64,000 nucleotides of DNA from an uncultured Alistipes sp. (lineage in GTDB: Bacteria; Bacteroidota; Bacteroidia; Bacteroidales; Rikenellaceae), in assembly GCA_944323075.1 (NCBI GenBank), contig CALURC010000012.1, forward strand, positions 1 to 64,000, read 5' to 3'. Shown in pieces: positions 43,341 to 53,233 of this stretch. Numbering within the stretch: the first letter of the stretch is position 1; each line of letters begins with the position of its first letter. The notes beneath the pieces were generated by a model. It was not told where the DNA came from, ran no database searches, and was given only the letters and a program-made list of their open reading frames with translations. The position numbers and the translations under genes are program-made.

Positions 43341-44255
43341 ATGAAAATCGGAGTAGGATGTAAGCAGATACTGAGTTTGTGTTTGGTATCGATGTTTTTC
43401 TGTGTCGGATGTGCTAAAGATCCGATCAAGGTTCTTTTGGTTACGGGGCAGAACAATCATAATTGGCAGGTCAGTCACGAAGTGTTGCGTTCAGTAATCG
43501 AGCAGTCAGAACTGTTTACGGTCGATTATGCAATAACACCGCCCAAAGGTGGTGACATGTCTGTGTTTAAGCCCGATTTTTCGGCATATGATGTTGTATT
43601 GCTGGATTATAATGGAGACAGGTGGAGTGAAGAAACCGACCGTAATTTTTTGAATTTTGTCGACAACGGAGGCGGAGTTGTGATCTACCATGCGGCCGAC
43701 AATGCGTTCGCTGGATGGGATGCATTCAATCGGATTATTGCATTAGGGGGTTGGGAAGGCCGTAATGAGCAATCGGGTCCGTATGTTTATTGGAAGGGAG
43801 ACCGATTGGTGCGGGATTCATCGGCCGGACCCGGTGGGTCACACGGGGCGCAACGGGAATATCAAGTGAATTGTCGCAATACGAAACACCCTATTACGCA
43901 AGGGCTTCCTGAAGTGTGGATGCATGCACAAGATGAACTGTACGATCGTATGAGAGGTCCCGGAAATATCGATGAATTGCTCTATACCGGATATGCCGAT
44001 TCTACGCGTGGCGGGTCTGGTCGAGAGGAACCTTTGGTATTTACAGTTGATTATGGGAAAGCCCGTATTCTACATTTGATGTTGGGCCATATTGGTGGAG
44101 AGAATACACCGGAATTTTGTCCTGCTGTGTCGTGCGTTGGTTTCCAGACTTTGCTGTTACGCGGATTGGAGTGGGCTGCGACGGGTAAAGTGAAGCAAAA
44201 GGTTCCAACAGATTTTCCTTCTGCTGATAAAAGTGTTATGCGTCCGATCCCTTGA
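43341..44255 (+). CDS. ThuA-family lipoprotein
   Basis: 304 residues. A signal peptide ends at VGC, a lipobox-like Cys near 24 after FFCVGC. The glutamine-amidotransferase-like ThuA fold is marked by KVLLVTGQNNHNWQVSHEVL, VVLLDYNGDRW, FVDNGGGVVIYHAADNAF, PITQGLPEVWMHAQDELYD and MLGHIGGENTPEF. ThuA was named for trehalose utilisation and such proteins often accompany glycosidases and DUF1080. Enzymatic role is not established. It is the last gene before the strong terminator at 44344-44411. Confidence 0.85.
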   Translation: MKIGVGCKQILSLCLVSMFFCVGCAKDPIKVLLVTGQNNHNWQVSHEVLRSVIEQSELFTVDYAITPPKGGDMSVFKPDFSAYDVVLLDYNGDRWSEETDRNFLNFVDNGGGVVIYHAADNAFAGWDAFNRIIALGGWEGRNEQSGPYVYWKGDRLVRDSSAGPGGSHGAQREYQVNCRNTKHPITQGLPEVWMHAQDELYDRMRGPGNIDELLYTGYADSTRGGSGREEPLVFTVDYGKARILHLMLGHIGGENTPEFCPAVSCVGFQTLLLRGLEWAATGKVKQKVPTDFPSADKSVMRPIP

Positions 44256-44343
44256 TAGGGAGAATGATAAAGATATTCTCCTAAAAACTTTATAAGGGGG
44301 GGCGCAGGGCTCGATGGATATATACTTGTTTTGTAGATATAAC

Positions 44344-44411
44344 GATACATATAAAAAGAGATCGGGAAGACAAACTATCGAATGTCTTCCCGATCTCTTT
44401 TTATATGTATC
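44344..44411. terminator. Very strong bidirectional terminator (perfect 29-bp inverted repeat)
   Basis: Arms 44344-44372 and 44383-44411 are perfect complements over 29 bases, with a 10-base loop, and the stem core is flanked by A/T runs on both strands. It separates the plus-strand ThuA unit from the leu operon. Confidence 0.92.
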
Positions 44412-44413
44412 TG

Positions 44414-44578
44414 TTAATTTCTCGTCCCTTTTTCTCTGATTTCTTTGGTATGTATGATACGCACATTCTTCTCTTCTTTCTCTTCCCCCTTCCTTTTCTC
44501 TTTCACTTGTCCTTTGGTTCGGCCTTTGCTTTTTTTATGCCCGTTATGCCGGATCAGACGATGAAGAGGTAGATTCAT
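44414..44578 (-). CDS. Candidate 54-residue basic small ORF overlapping the end of the synthase gene
   Basis: ATG 44578 opens a frame of 54 residues in a frame different from the 2-isopropylmalate/citramalate synthase gene, overlaps its last 35 bases and ends at 44414, within the terminator arm. The product is rich in lysine, arginine and glutamate (about half the residues), with no hydrophobic segment. No family was recognised and a purine-rich tail of DNA could give this by chance, so confidence is low. Confidence 0.2.
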   Translation of the reverse strand: MNLPLHRLIRHNGHKKSKGRTKGQVKEKRKGEEKEEKNVRIIHTKEIREKGTRN

Positions 44579-46124
44579 GTGTAACCCCATTAATATGGAG
44601 CTGCATATTTTCGATTCGATTCAGCATCTTTAGTGTGGCTTTGATTGCAGCTTCAGTCTGGTCCGCATCCAACCCTCTCGTTTTGAAAGTATCTCCCCGA
44701 TACTCCCATGTAATGTAGGTCTGGACAAATGCATCGGTACGTCCTCCGGGTGGAATCGATACAGAGTAGTTGACCAGCATCGGAAAGTCGCGACCCAGTT
44801 GTTTTTTGTAGATGTTCCGTATGGCCCGCATGAATGCATCGTACTGACCGTCTCCTGAAGCGGTCTCTTCGTACTCCTGATCGTTGATCCGTATTTTTAT
44901 CGTAGCCACCGGACGCAATCCGTAGGCCAGCGACAAGTTGTAGTTCAGAATGTGGACCTTTGTTTCGTGCAGATCCTGTTTCAGTACGTCGGCAATAATA
45001 TAGGGTAGGTCCTCTGAAGTGACAGCCTGTTTTTTATCCCCCAACTCGATAATCCGTTCGGTCACTTTGCGCATGGCATCATCGTCCAGATCGATTCCGA
45101 GTGTCTCGAGATTCTTTTTGATGTTCGCTTTGCCCGACATCTTCCCGAGCGCGTATTCCCGGACACGTCCGAAACGTTCGGGGAGCAGGTCGTTGAAATA
45201 GAGGTTGTTCTTGTTGTCCCCATCGGCATGGATACCGGCGCATTGCGTGAACACGTTTTCCCCGACGATCGGTTTGTTGGCCGGAATGTGGATTCCAGTA
45301 TAGGTTTCGACCATTCGGCTGACATGGTTGATGTTTTTTTCGACAATTGAGTTGCCAACCTTCAGCTGGTCGTTGAGAACGGCGATAACGCTCGACAACG
45401 GGGCATTTCCGGCCCGTTCTCCGAGCCCGTTGACTGTCGTGTGGATACCTTGTATACCAGCCTTTACTGCGGCTGCGACATTGGCTACAGCCAAATCGTA
45501 GTCGTTGTGGGCATGAAAATCAAACCGCAAATCAGGGTAGCGTTCGACCATATCTCGGCAAGCGGCGTAGCACGTATCCGGATTCATGATACCCAGCGTA
45601 TCGGGAATCATGAAGCGTAGAATCGGTTCGTTACGCAGAGCGTCGATCATGTTGTAAACATAATCGGGCGACTGTCGCATGCCGTTGGACCAATCCTCTA
45701 AGTAGAGGTTGACTGCGATACCTGCCTTTGTGGCCTGTTCGATGGCTTTTTTAATATCGCCGATGTGTTGCTGCGGAGTCTTTTTGAGCTGCAGTTCGCA
45801 GTGGCGCAACGATCCTTTAGATAACAGGTTGATGACCTTGCATCCTGCGTCTTGGATCCATTTTAACGAGAGACCGTTGTCTACGAAACCAAGTACCTCG
45901 ATGCGATCGAGATATCCACGCGCTGCGGCCCATGCTGCAATCCGACGTACGGCTTCGAATTCACCTTCCGACACCCGGGCTGAGGCGATCTCGATCCGGT
46001 TGACATGAAGTTCGTCGAGCAATAGTCGGGCGATGCTCAGTTTTTCGCGGACAGCGAACGAAACACCCGAAGTCTGCTCTCCGTCACGAAGGGTGGTGTC
46101 GAGTATTTCAATCTCTTTAACCAT
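44544..46124 (-). CDS. 2-isopropylmalate/citramalate synthase-family protein
   Basis: 526 residues. An HMGL-like TIM barrel starts [20 protein letters not shown] (metal Asp and catalytic Arg), with HAHNDYDLAVANV and CAGIHADG from the family. A regulatory LeuA-type C-terminal domain covers about 390-510. It condenses acetyl-CoA with a 2-oxo acid. A dedicated 506-residue LeuA is also present in the operon, so this second copy is likelier a citramalate synthase (pyruvate, isoleucine route) or a LeuA paralogue; sequence alone does not decide. It lies 15 bases after leuD. Its last 35 bases overlap a candidate small ORF. Confidence 0.85.
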   Translation of the reverse strand: MVKEIEILDTTLRDGEQTSGVSFAVREKLSIARLLLDELHVNRIEIASARVSEGEFEAVRRIAAWAAARGYLDRIEVLGFVDNGLSLKWIQDAGCKVINLLSKGSLRHCELQLKKTPQQHIGDIKKAIEQATKAGIAVNLYLEDWSNGMRQSPDYVYNMIDALRNEPILRFMIPDTLGIMNPDTCYAACRDMVERYPDLRFDFHAHNDYDLAVANVAAAVKAGIQGIHTTVNGLGERAGNAPLSSVIAVLNDQLKVGNSIVEKNINHVSRMVETYTGIHIPANKPIVGENVFTQCAGIHADGDNKNNLYFNDLLPERFGRVREYALGKMSGKANIKKNLETLGIDLDDDAMRKVTERIIELGDKKQAVTSEDLPYIIADVLKQDLHETKVHILNYNLSLAYGLRPVATIKIRINDQEYEETASGDGQYDAFMRAIRNIYKKQLGRDFPMLVNYSVSIPPGGRTDAFVQTYITWEYRGDTFKTRGLDADQTEAAIKATLKMLNRIENMQLHINGVTHESTSSSSDPA

Positions 46125-46138
46125 AGATTTTATTCGTG

Positions 46139-46732
46139 TTATGATCTTGATTGTTCGAATCGTTCGATGTCATCTTTGATGCTGAGCAGGTAGTCTACGT
46201 CGTCGTATCCGTTCATCAGACACTCTTTCTTGTATCCGTCGATATCGAACGAAGTTTTGTCGCCGGTAGCGCAGATCGTAAAGGTCTGGTTTGGCAGATC
46301 GACTTCGAACTGAGCTTTTGGGTCTGCGGCAATGGCTGCAAAGATTTTGTTCAAGAACTCTTCGCTAACCTGAACAACGACCAACCCGTTGTTCAGTGCG
46401 TTGTTTTTGAAAATATCGGCGAAGAAGCTCGAAACGACCACACGAAATCCATAGTCGAAAACGGCCCATGCTGCATGCTCACGCGAGGAACCGCAACCGA
46501 AGTTTTTGGCAGCAACGAGAATTTCACCCCCATATTTCGGATCGTTCAGTGGAAAAGTGGTGATCTTGTTCCCCTGTTTGTCGTATCTCCAGTCGCGGAA
46601 CAGGTTGTCACCAAATCCTTTGCGTTCCACAGCTTTCAGAAAGCGGGCTGGGATGATCTGATCCGTATCAACGTTCTCTATATTGAGCGGACAAGCCGTT
46701 GTAGTAAGTTTCGTGAATTTAGGAATAGCCAT
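46139..46732 (-). CDS. leuD: 3-isopropylmalate dehydratase, small subunit
   Basis: 197 residues, the normal LeuD size. The swivelling domain has [18 protein letters not shown] and [20 protein letters not shown] (substrate-binding Ser-Arg-Glu). With LeuC it isomerises 2-isopropylmalate to 3-isopropylmalate in the cytoplasm, and citramalate derivatives in the isoleucine pathway. It sits 29 bases after leuC and 15 before the second synthase. Confidence 0.96.
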   Translation of the reverse strand: MAIPKFTKLTTTACPLNIENVDTDQIIPARFLKAVERKGFGDNLFRDWRYDKQGNKITTFPLNDPKYGGEILVAAKNFGCGSSREHAAWAVFDYGFRVVVSSFFADIFKNNALNNGLVVVQVSEEFLNKIFAAIAADPKAQFEVDLPNQTFTICATGDKTSFDIDGYKKECLMNGYDDVDYLLSIKDDIERFEQSRS

Positions 46733-46761
46733 ATTCGTAAATATTTATTTGTTCGGGGTGA

Positions 46762-48165
46762 TTATAAATTGAAGACTTCGCGCGGGTCAGAAACGACGCC
46801 GGTTACGGCAGCGGCAGCGGCAACCAGCGGTCCTGCGAGCATGGTGCGGGCACCGGGACCTTGACGGCCTTCAAAGTTACGGTTGGAGGTCGAAACACTG
46901 TACATGCCTGCCGGAATTTTGTCTGCGTTCATGGCCAGACAAGCCGAGCAGCCCGGTTGACGCAGTTCGAATCCAGCCTCTTTGAGAATAACGTCGAGAC
47001 CTTCGGCTTTCGCTTGCGCCTCCACCATTTTGGAGCCGGGAACTAACCAAGCCGTTACGTGAGGGGCCTTTTTGCGACCCTTTACTGCTTGGGCAAACTG
47101 ACGGAAATCTTCGATCCGCCCGTTCGTACAGCTTCCCAGAAATACATAGTCGACCCGTTTGCCGAGCATCTTCTCTCCGCTTTTGAAATCCATGTAGGCG
47201 AGGGCTTTGGCAAAGCTGACCTTGTCGCTACCGCTCAGCCCTTCATCCGAAGGAATCGTTTTTGTAATACCGATTCCCATACCCGGATTGGTTCCGTAGG
47301 TAATCATCGGTTCGATATCGGCGGCATCGAATGTGTATTCCGTGTCGAATTTCGCATCGGGATCGGAAGCGAGTGTTTTCCATTTTTCAACGGCTTTGTC
47401 GAACTCTTCTCCTTTCGGTGCGCGGTTACGGCCTTTGACGTAGTCGAACGTAGTCTGGTCGGGGGCGATGATACCGCCACGGGCACCGCATTCGATACTC
47501 ATGTTGCAGACCGTCATACGCTCCTCCATCGACAGGTCGCGGATGGCCTCTCCGGCGAACTCGATGAAGTGTCCGGTTCCACCCGAAGCAGATATTTTTG
47601 AGATAATATACAAGATAATATCCTTGGCTGTTACGCCTTTTCCCCGTTTGCCGTTTACGGTGATACGCATGGTTTTGGGTTTGGGTTGGAGGATACATTG
47701 CGAAGCGAAGACCATCTCCACTTCGGAGGTCCCGATACCGAACGCTACGGCACCGAAGGCTCCGTGGGTCGATGTGTGGCTGTCACCACAGACGATCGTC
47801 ATACCCGGTTGCGTAATACCCTGTTCGGGTCCTACGATGTGTACGACACCGTGGTTGGGGCTTCCCAGTTTGAAGTATTCGATTCCGTTCGCTTCACAGT
47901 TTTGGCTGAACGATTCGAGCTGTTTGCGGCTCTGTTCTTCGGTTACTGGCTTGTCTTGGTCCTGAGTTGGAACGTTGTGGTCCGGGGTTCCTGTTGTCTG
48001 TTGCGGACGTGCCACCTTGATCCCTCTGTTTTTCAGGCCCAGAAAAGCGACCGGAGAGGTCACCTCGTGGATGTAGTGCCGGTCGATATATAATACGCTG
48101 CGGCCTCCGTCCAATTGACGAACGACGTGCGCATCCCAAACTTTGTCAAAAAGAGTTTTTCCCAT
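46762..48165 (-). CDS. leuC: 3-isopropylmalate dehydratase, large subunit
   Basis: 467 residues, typical for bacterial LeuC. The aconitase-type 4Fe-4S cluster cysteines are visible: [15 protein letters not shown] (one Cys) and [14 protein letters not shown] (two, spaced CxxC). [21 protein letters not shown] is the other conserved block. Forms an active dimer with LeuD. It lies 17 bases after leuA and before leuD. Confidence 0.97.
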   Translation of the reverse strand: MGKTLFDKVWDAHVVRQLDGGRSVLYIDRHYIHEVTSPVAFLGLKNRGIKVARPQQTTGTPDHNVPTQDQDKPVTEEQSRKQLESFSQNCEANGIEYFKLGSPNHGVVHIVGPEQGITQPGMTIVCGDSHTSTHGAFGAVAFGIGTSEVEMVFASQCILQPKPKTMRITVNGKRGKGVTAKDIILYIISKISASGGTGHFIEFAGEAIRDLSMEERMTVCNMSIECGARGGIIAPDQTTFDYVKGRNRAPKGEEFDKAVEKWKTLASDPDAKFDTEYTFDAADIEPMITYGTNPGMGIGITKTIPSDEGLSGSDKVSFAKALAYMDFKSGEKMLGKRVDYVFLGSCTNGRIEDFRQFAQAVKGRKKAPHVTAWLVPGSKMVEAQAKAEGLDVILKEAGFELRQPGCSACLAMNADKIPAGMYSVSTSNRNFEGRQGPGARTMLAGPLVAAAAAVTGVVSDPREVFNL

Positions 48166-48182
48166 TTTTTAGTGCTTTTATT

Positions 48183-49703
48183 TTATTTCGTTTCTTTTTT
48201 TTCAGTGGCATTGATCAAATTGAGCGCATCGACGAAAGCTTCGACGGCTGCTTTGACAACATCCGTATTGGCCGAGAATCCGTGTACCAACATCGAACCG
48301 CATTTGAGTTGAACATGTACACGTCCTACATCATCGCTGCCTTTGTTCATGGCTTGGATCAGAAATTCGGTAATCATGACCGATTCGTTGATCAGACTCT
48401 TGATCGCCTTGACGGCGGCATCTACCGGACCGTTACCCGTGCTGGTAGCGGTGCGCTCGTTATCGCCGATCTTCAAAATGACAGTAGCGGTAGGGATCAA
48501 AGTTCCTGTCAGAATTTGCAAATATTTTAATTGGATCCGTTTCGAAATTTTCTCCCCGGTGGTTGCTCCGACCAGATAAAGCAGGTCGTCGTCGCGAATA
48601 TCCTTTTTCTGATCGGCCAGTTCGAGGAATTTTTTGTAGACCTTGTCCAGCTCTTCGTGTTCGAGCTTGTATCCGAGCAACTCAAGCCGGTGGTTCAAGG
48701 CTGCACGTCCACTGCGTGCGGTCAAGGCGATAACCGATTCGTCGAGTCCCACATCCACAGGGTCGATGATTTCGTAGCTTTCCCGATTTTTCAGCACACC
48801 GTCCTGGTGGATACCCGACGAGTGGGCGAACGCATTGCGCCCGACAATAGCCTTATTGGCCTGTACCGGCATGTTCATCATACTCGATACCATTCGGCTG
48901 GTCGAAGTGATGAGTTTTGAATTGATACCGGTATCGACATTCAAATGTTTGTGACACCGGAGTGCCATTACCACCTCTTCGAGAGAGGTATTTCCGGCAC
49001 GTTCTCCGATACCGTTAATAGTCACTTCAGCCTGACGGGCTCCGTTGATTACACCTTCGAGCGTGTTGGCGGTAGCCATTCCAAGATCGTTGTGGCAGTG
49101 GGTGGAGATGATCGCCTTGTCGATGTTGCTGACGTGCTCCATGAGGTATTTGATCTTCTGTCCATACTGCAACGGCAGGCAGTATCCTGTCGTATCGGGA
49201 ATGTTGACCACCGTGGCTCCGGCGGCGATTACGGCTTCCACTACGCGGGCGAGGTATTCGTTATCGGCACGGCCGGCATCTTCGGCATAGAATTCGACGT
49301 CCTCGACATATTTCTTTGCATGTTTGACGGCAGCGACGGCCCGTTCTATGATCTCTTCTGGATTGGATTTCAGCTTGTAGTATATGTGCGATTCCGACAC
49401 ACCAATTCCCGTGTGGATGCGTTTGTGTTTGGCCAGGGACAAGGCATCGGCTGCCACGTCGATATCTTTTTGTACGGCTCTGGTCAAGGCACAGATCGTG
49501 GGATGGGTCACGGCTTTTGAGATTTCGCGGACCGAATTGAAATCACCCGGACTTGAAATCGGGAAACCGGCTTCGATGATGTCAACACCCAACTCTTCCA
49601 GTGCGCGTGCAACCTCTATTTTTTCAACAGTATTTAATTGGCAACCGGGAACTTGTTCTCCGTCGCGCAGTGTAGTATCAAAAATAAATAACTTTTCGCT
49701 CAT
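48183..49703 (-). CDS. leuA: 2-isopropylmalate synthase
   Basis: 506 residues, standard LeuA. It condenses acetyl-CoA with 2-oxoisovalerate, the first leucine-specific step. The barrel begins [40 protein letters not shown] and [15 protein letters not shown] contain metal-binding histidines. A C-terminal regulatory domain (about 390-506) should give feedback control by leucine. It is the first gene of the operon, with a full promoter at 49770-49801 and a leader of roughly 60 bases without an obvious attenuator. Confidence 0.96.
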   Translation of the reverse strand: MSEKLFIFDTTLRDGEQVPGCQLNTVEKIEVARALEELGVDIIEAGFPISSPGDFNSVREISKAVTHPTICALTRAVQKDIDVAADALSLAKHKRIHTGIGVSESHIYYKLKSNPEEIIERAVAAVKHAKKYVEDVEFYAEDAGRADNEYLARVVEAVIAAGATVVNIPDTTGYCLPLQYGQKIKYLMEHVSNIDKAIISTHCHNDLGMATANTLEGVINGARQAEVTINGIGERAGNTSLEEVVMALRCHKHLNVDTGINSKLITSTSRMVSSMMNMPVQANKAIVGRNAFAHSSGIHQDGVLKNRESYEIIDPVDVGLDESVIALTARSGRAALNHRLELLGYKLEHEELDKVYKKFLELADQKKDIRDDDLLYLVGATTGEKISKRIQLKYLQILTGTLIPTATVILKIGDNERTATSTGNGPVDAAVKAIKSLINESVMITEFLIQAMNKGSDDVGRVHVQLKCGSMLVHGFSANTDVVKAAVEAFVDALNLINATEKKETK

Positions 49704-49769
49704 AACATCTATCCTTTATAACTTTCTACGGGCAAAATTAGTTCGTTTTGCACACGGCGAATCGAACTA

Positions 49770-49801
49770 CAAAGATATAAATACGACGTTAAAAAAACAA
49801 A
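49770..49801 (-). promoter_or_regulatory. Promoter of the leuACD operon
   Basis: Minus strand: TTTG (49801-49798), 20-base spacer, TATCTTTG (49777-49770), a full match to the Bacteroidetes consensus; transcription should start near 49763. Confidence 0.75.
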
Positions 49802-49894
49802 AACTATCAATAAATAGCTCGCGTAGAAGGACTAAAGGGTATTTGTTGCCGGTTGAATTACGACGGTGAATTTTTTGACAAGATGTTTTCCGGA

Positions 49895-51559
49895 TTAGTG
49901 AGCGGTCCTAGAAAGCAAAACCTTGGCTTGTTCTTTAGCAGCTTCCGAAATGTTCGATCCGCTGATCATTTTGGCGATCTCGTCGATTCGCTCGTCGGGA
50001 GTGAGCTTGCGGATCTGGGTCGATGTTGTTTGGTCCGACTCTTTTTTGTAGACGAAGAAGTGGGTTTCACCCTTGCTGGCGATTTGGGGCAGGTGGGTGA
50101 TGTTGATGACTTGCAGGTGCTTGGCCAGTTCCGCAATGATTTCACCCGTTTTGTCGGCAATGGCACCGGATATACCGGTATCGATCTCGTCGAAGATTAC
50201 GGTGGGTAGATGTTTGTGCCGGGCGACCATCGCTTTCAGACTCAACATCAGTCGGGACAGCTCTCCTCCTGAAGCCACCCGCTCGACCGGTTGGAGGGCC
50301 AGATTCCGGTTAGCCGAGAACAGGAAGCGGATGTGATCGGCTCCATCGGCAGAGAGCTCCTCGGCAGGCTCTATTTCGATGTGCAGTTTGGCGGAGGGCA
50401 TACCCAATTCCGCAAGTGTCCGTTCGATCTGGCTTTCGACCTCGGGGGCCGTCTGTTTCCGGATCTCGCTAATCCGCGAAGCCAAGGCTTCGGTTTTTTG
50501 CTGCTGTGCTTCAATTTCGGAGGTAAGTTGAGCGATCCGTTCTTCCGTTCCACTCATCTCAGCGAGCTTTGTCTCGTATTCCGACTGAATTTTTAACAGC
50601 TCTTCGACCGATGAGGCTTTGTGTTTTTGCAGGAGGGTATAGATTGTTCCCAGTCGGTTTTCGACGGCATCGAGACGTTGGGGGTCGGCCTCGATCCGGT
50701 CGGCGTCGGATGAAATTTCCGAGGTCAGGTCTTTAATTTCCAGAAGATTGCTATGCAGCCTTCGGTGTAGCTCTTCGGAACGGGGATAGAAGGTTGCGAT
50801 GCGTCCGATGGCCGATTCGATCTCCTTGAGTTGGGCCAGCAGGTTGTCGTCGGCTCCGGTCAGCCGCTGCGAGGCCCACATCAGAACTTCCTTGATTTCC
50901 GAAGCGTGGGCCAGTTCCGTCTGCTCGGCCTCGAGTTCCTGTTGTTCGTCGGCTTGCAATTTGGCCTCTTGGAGCTCATGCAGTTGGAACGAGAGGTATT
51001 CTCTGTCTCGGAGACGCTCTTCGGCCTCTTGGGTGAGCTTTTCTAATTCGGCTCGTTGCTTTTTTAACAGTTGGAAATCCTCCCGGTAATTGTTCATGAG
51101 GGAGTTCTGTGCCGCGACACTGTCTAATATACCGGTCTGAAAGGCACTGTTGGCCAGCATCAGCGTCTGGTGCTGCGAGTGGATGTCGATCAGCCGTCCG
51201 CCGATTTCCCGCAACGACGTGAGTTGAACCGGAAAGTCGTTTACATAGGCTCGACTTTTACCGCTCGGCGTAATGATTCGGCGAAACAGGGGACGGCCAT
51301 CGTATTCGATGTCGAGCTCGTCGAACAGAGGCTTCAGGTTGTAGGCTTCGATGTCGAATTCTGCTTCGACGATGCAGTTGCGCGTTTGGTCTTTGATAAC
51401 CGAAGTGTCGACCCGGTTGCCGAGAATCAACCCCAACGCTCCGAGCAGGATGGATTTGCCGGCTCCCGTTTCGCCTGTAATGATGTTCAGGTCCGGAGCG
51501 AAAGAGATGTCCAGCCGGTCGATCAAAGCATAATTTTCAACGGTTAAACGGGTCAACAT
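49895..51559 (-). CDS. recN: DNA repair protein RecN
   Basis: 554 residues, the usual length. An SMC-type ATPase: Walker A in GETGAGKSILLGALG (near residue 30), a long coiled coil (about 155-360), signature VASGGELSRLMLSLKAM, and Walker B in PTVIFDEIDTGISG. RecN helps hold and process double-strand breaks for recombination. It is the last gene of the bamD-rpoZ-coaBC-recN run, 44 bases after coaBC, and separated from leuA by about 190 bases holding the leu promoter. Confidence 0.95.
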   Translation of the reverse strand: MLTRLTVENYALIDRLDISFAPDLNIITGETGAGKSILLGALGLILGNRVDTSVIKDQTRNCIVEAEFDIEAYNLKPLFDELDIEYDGRPLFRRIITPSGKSRAYVNDFPVQLTSLREIGGRLIDIHSQHQTLMLANSAFQTGILDSVAAQNSLMNNYREDFQLLKKQRAELEKLTQEAEERLRDREYLSFQLHELQEAKLQADEQQELEAEQTELAHASEIKEVLMWASQRLTGADDNLLAQLKEIESAIGRIATFYPRSEELHRRLHSNLLEIKDLTSEISSDADRIEADPQRLDAVENRLGTIYTLLQKHKASSVEELLKIQSEYETKLAEMSGTEERIAQLTSEIEAQQQKTEALASRISEIRKQTAPEVESQIERTLAELGMPSAKLHIEIEPAEELSADGADHIRFLFSANRNLALQPVERVASGGELSRLMLSLKAMVARHKHLPTVIFDEIDTGISGAIADKTGEIIAELAKHLQVINITHLPQIASKGETHFFVYKKESDQTTSTQIRKLTPDERIDEIAKMISGSNISEAAKEQAKVLLSRTAH

Positions 51560-51603
51560 GGTGTATGATATTTTTTTATGCCGGGAGAATCGGAATTGTG
51601 AAA

Positions 51604-52812
51604 TCAGGATCTGTCCGAGCTCCAGAAAGCTTCCATTTCGTCAACGATGTCAGCTGCAACATCTGTTTTGCTTTTGAGACCGAACTCCGTTTGTGTGCCG
51701 TCTTTACGCAAGATGGTAATTCGGTTGGTCTTTGTTCCGAATCCGGCCCCCTTGTCTTTCAATGAGTTGAGGACGATGAAGTCCATGTTTTTCTTCTCCA
51801 GTTTGGAGAGGGCGTTGACCTGTTCGTTGTCGGTCTCGAGGGCAAAACCTACGAGCAACCGGTTGCCTTTGTTGGCTCCGATTGCAGCTGCAATATCCTG
51901 CGTCGGAGTCAATTCGAGACTCCATGTTTCGGAACTCTCTTTCTTGATTTTATGGGTTTCGGTGGTCTTTGGCGTATAATCGGCCACGGCAGCGCACATG
52001 ACGGCACCGTCGCATCGTTCGAAAATCTGAGTGGCGGCTTGGTACATTTCATCGGCCGTCAGCACGTCGATCGTCTGAACGCCATCGGGCGGAGTCAATG
52101 CTGTTTTCCCGCTGACCAGATAGACTTCGGCTCCACGTTCATACAGCTCGGCGGCGATGGCATAGCCCATCCGTCCAGACGAATGGTTTGAGATATATCG
52201 TACCGGATCGATCGGTTCGATTGTTGGGCCAGCCGTTACCAGAATTTTCTTGCCTTTCAGGTTGGTTTTACGGCTGAAATATTGGGACAGGTATTCGACG
52301 ATTTTTTCGGGTTCTTCCATTCGGCCTTTTCCTGATAGTCCGCTGGCTAATTCGCCTTCGGCCGGTTCAATGATCCGGTTGCCGTAGCTTTTCAGCGAAT
52401 CGAGGTTGTATTGGGTCGACGGATGGTTGTACATGTCGAGGTCCATTGCCGGGGCAACGAAGACCGGACATCTGGCCGACAGATAGGTGGTCAGCAAAAG
52501 GTTATCAGCTACACCGGTAGCCATTTTGGCAATCGTATTGGCCGTAGCGGGAGCGATAACCAAAGCATCGGCCCATGTTCCGAGACTGACGTGACTGTTC
52601 CATGAACCGTTTTCGGGGTTGAAAAATTCAACAGGAACGGGACTTTTACATAGTGTAGCCAGCGTTAACGGTGTGATGAACTGTTTGGCTGTTGGAGTAA
52701 GCAGTGCCTTGACTTCAGCACCTTCGCGGACCAATAAACGAATAAGTACCGCCGCTTTGTAAGCAGCGATACTACCTGTAACTCCGACAATAATTTTTTT
52801 CCCACGCAACAT
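51604..52812 (-). CDS. coaBC: Bifunctional phosphopantothenoylcysteine decarboxylase/synthetase
   Basis: 402 residues, standard CoaBC. The N-terminal flavoprotein decarboxylase (about 1-185) has IIVGVTGSIAAYKAAVLIR, His in GSWNSHVSLGTWAD and VFVAPAMDLDMYNHPSTQ. The C-terminal synthetase (about 190-400) starts KKILVTAGPTIEPIDPVRYI, with GYAIAAELYERGAEVYLVSG. Together they make 4'-phosphopantetheine from phosphopantothenate and cysteine for coenzyme A. It lies between rpoZ and recN. Confidence 0.96.
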   Translation of the reverse strand: MLRGKKIIVGVTGSIAAYKAAVLIRLLVREGAEVKALLTPTAKQFITPLTLATLCKSPVPVEFFNPENGSWNSHVSLGTWADALVIAPATANTIAKMATGVADNLLLTTYLSARCPVFVAPAMDLDMYNHPSTQYNLDSLKSYGNRIIEPAEGELASGLSGKGRMEEPEKIVEYLSQYFSRKTNLKGKKILVTAGPTIEPIDPVRYISNHSSGRMGYAIAAELYERGAEVYLVSGKTALTPPDGVQTIDVLTADEMYQAATQIFERCDGAVMCAAVADYTPKTTETHKIKKESSETWSLELTPTQDIAAAIGANKGNRLLVGFALETDNEQVNALSKLEKKNMDFIVLNSLKDKGAGFGTKTNRITILRKDGTQTEFGLKSKTDVAADIVDEMEAFWSSDRS

Positions 52813-52873
52813 GGTTAATAGGATAGTTTGTTTATGTCACTTCAGACGGTGAACGTACGTTGCGGACAGGGGA

Positions 52874-53233
52874 TTACTCTTCGTTTTTTTCATTTTTTGC
52901 GATCTCTTCTTTAAGATCGTCTTTGGTGTCCCGGAAATAGACTTTTCCAGCAAGAAATTCTTCGGTAGCGACGATGGTCGGTTTAGGAAGACGTTCGTAG
53001 TACTTTGAAATTTCGATTTGTTCTCTGTTTTCGAAAGTCTCTTCTAATGCATCGTTCGTGTTCGAAAAATCGGCCAGTTTACGAGTGAGTTCCTGTTTGA
53101 GTTCACTTGCGATCTGATTGGCACGTTTCGAAATGATAGCGACCGATTCGTAAATATTTCCTGTCGGAGTGTCCAAATCAGTCAATTTTCTGGTAATCGT
53201 GTTTGTTGGGATGTTACTCTTTTTCAGTTCCAT
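52874..53233 (-). CDS. rpoZ: RNA polymerase omega-type subunit (Rpb6 family)
   Basis: 119 residues. Matches the long Bacteroidetes form of omega/Rpb6: TGNIYESVAIISKRANQIAS contains the conserved helix that clamps the beta' subunit, and a C-terminal acidic region follows. It stabilises RNA polymerase and may bind ppGpp. Its first 20 bases overlap the end of bamD, and coaBC follows 61 bases on, a cluster seen widely in the phylum. Confidence 0.85.
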   Translation of the reverse strand: MELKKSNIPTNTITRKLTDLDTPTGNIYESVAIISKRANQIASELKQELTRKLADFSNTNDALEETFENREQIEISKYYERLPKPTIVATEEFLAGKVYFRDTKDDLKEEIAKNEKNEE

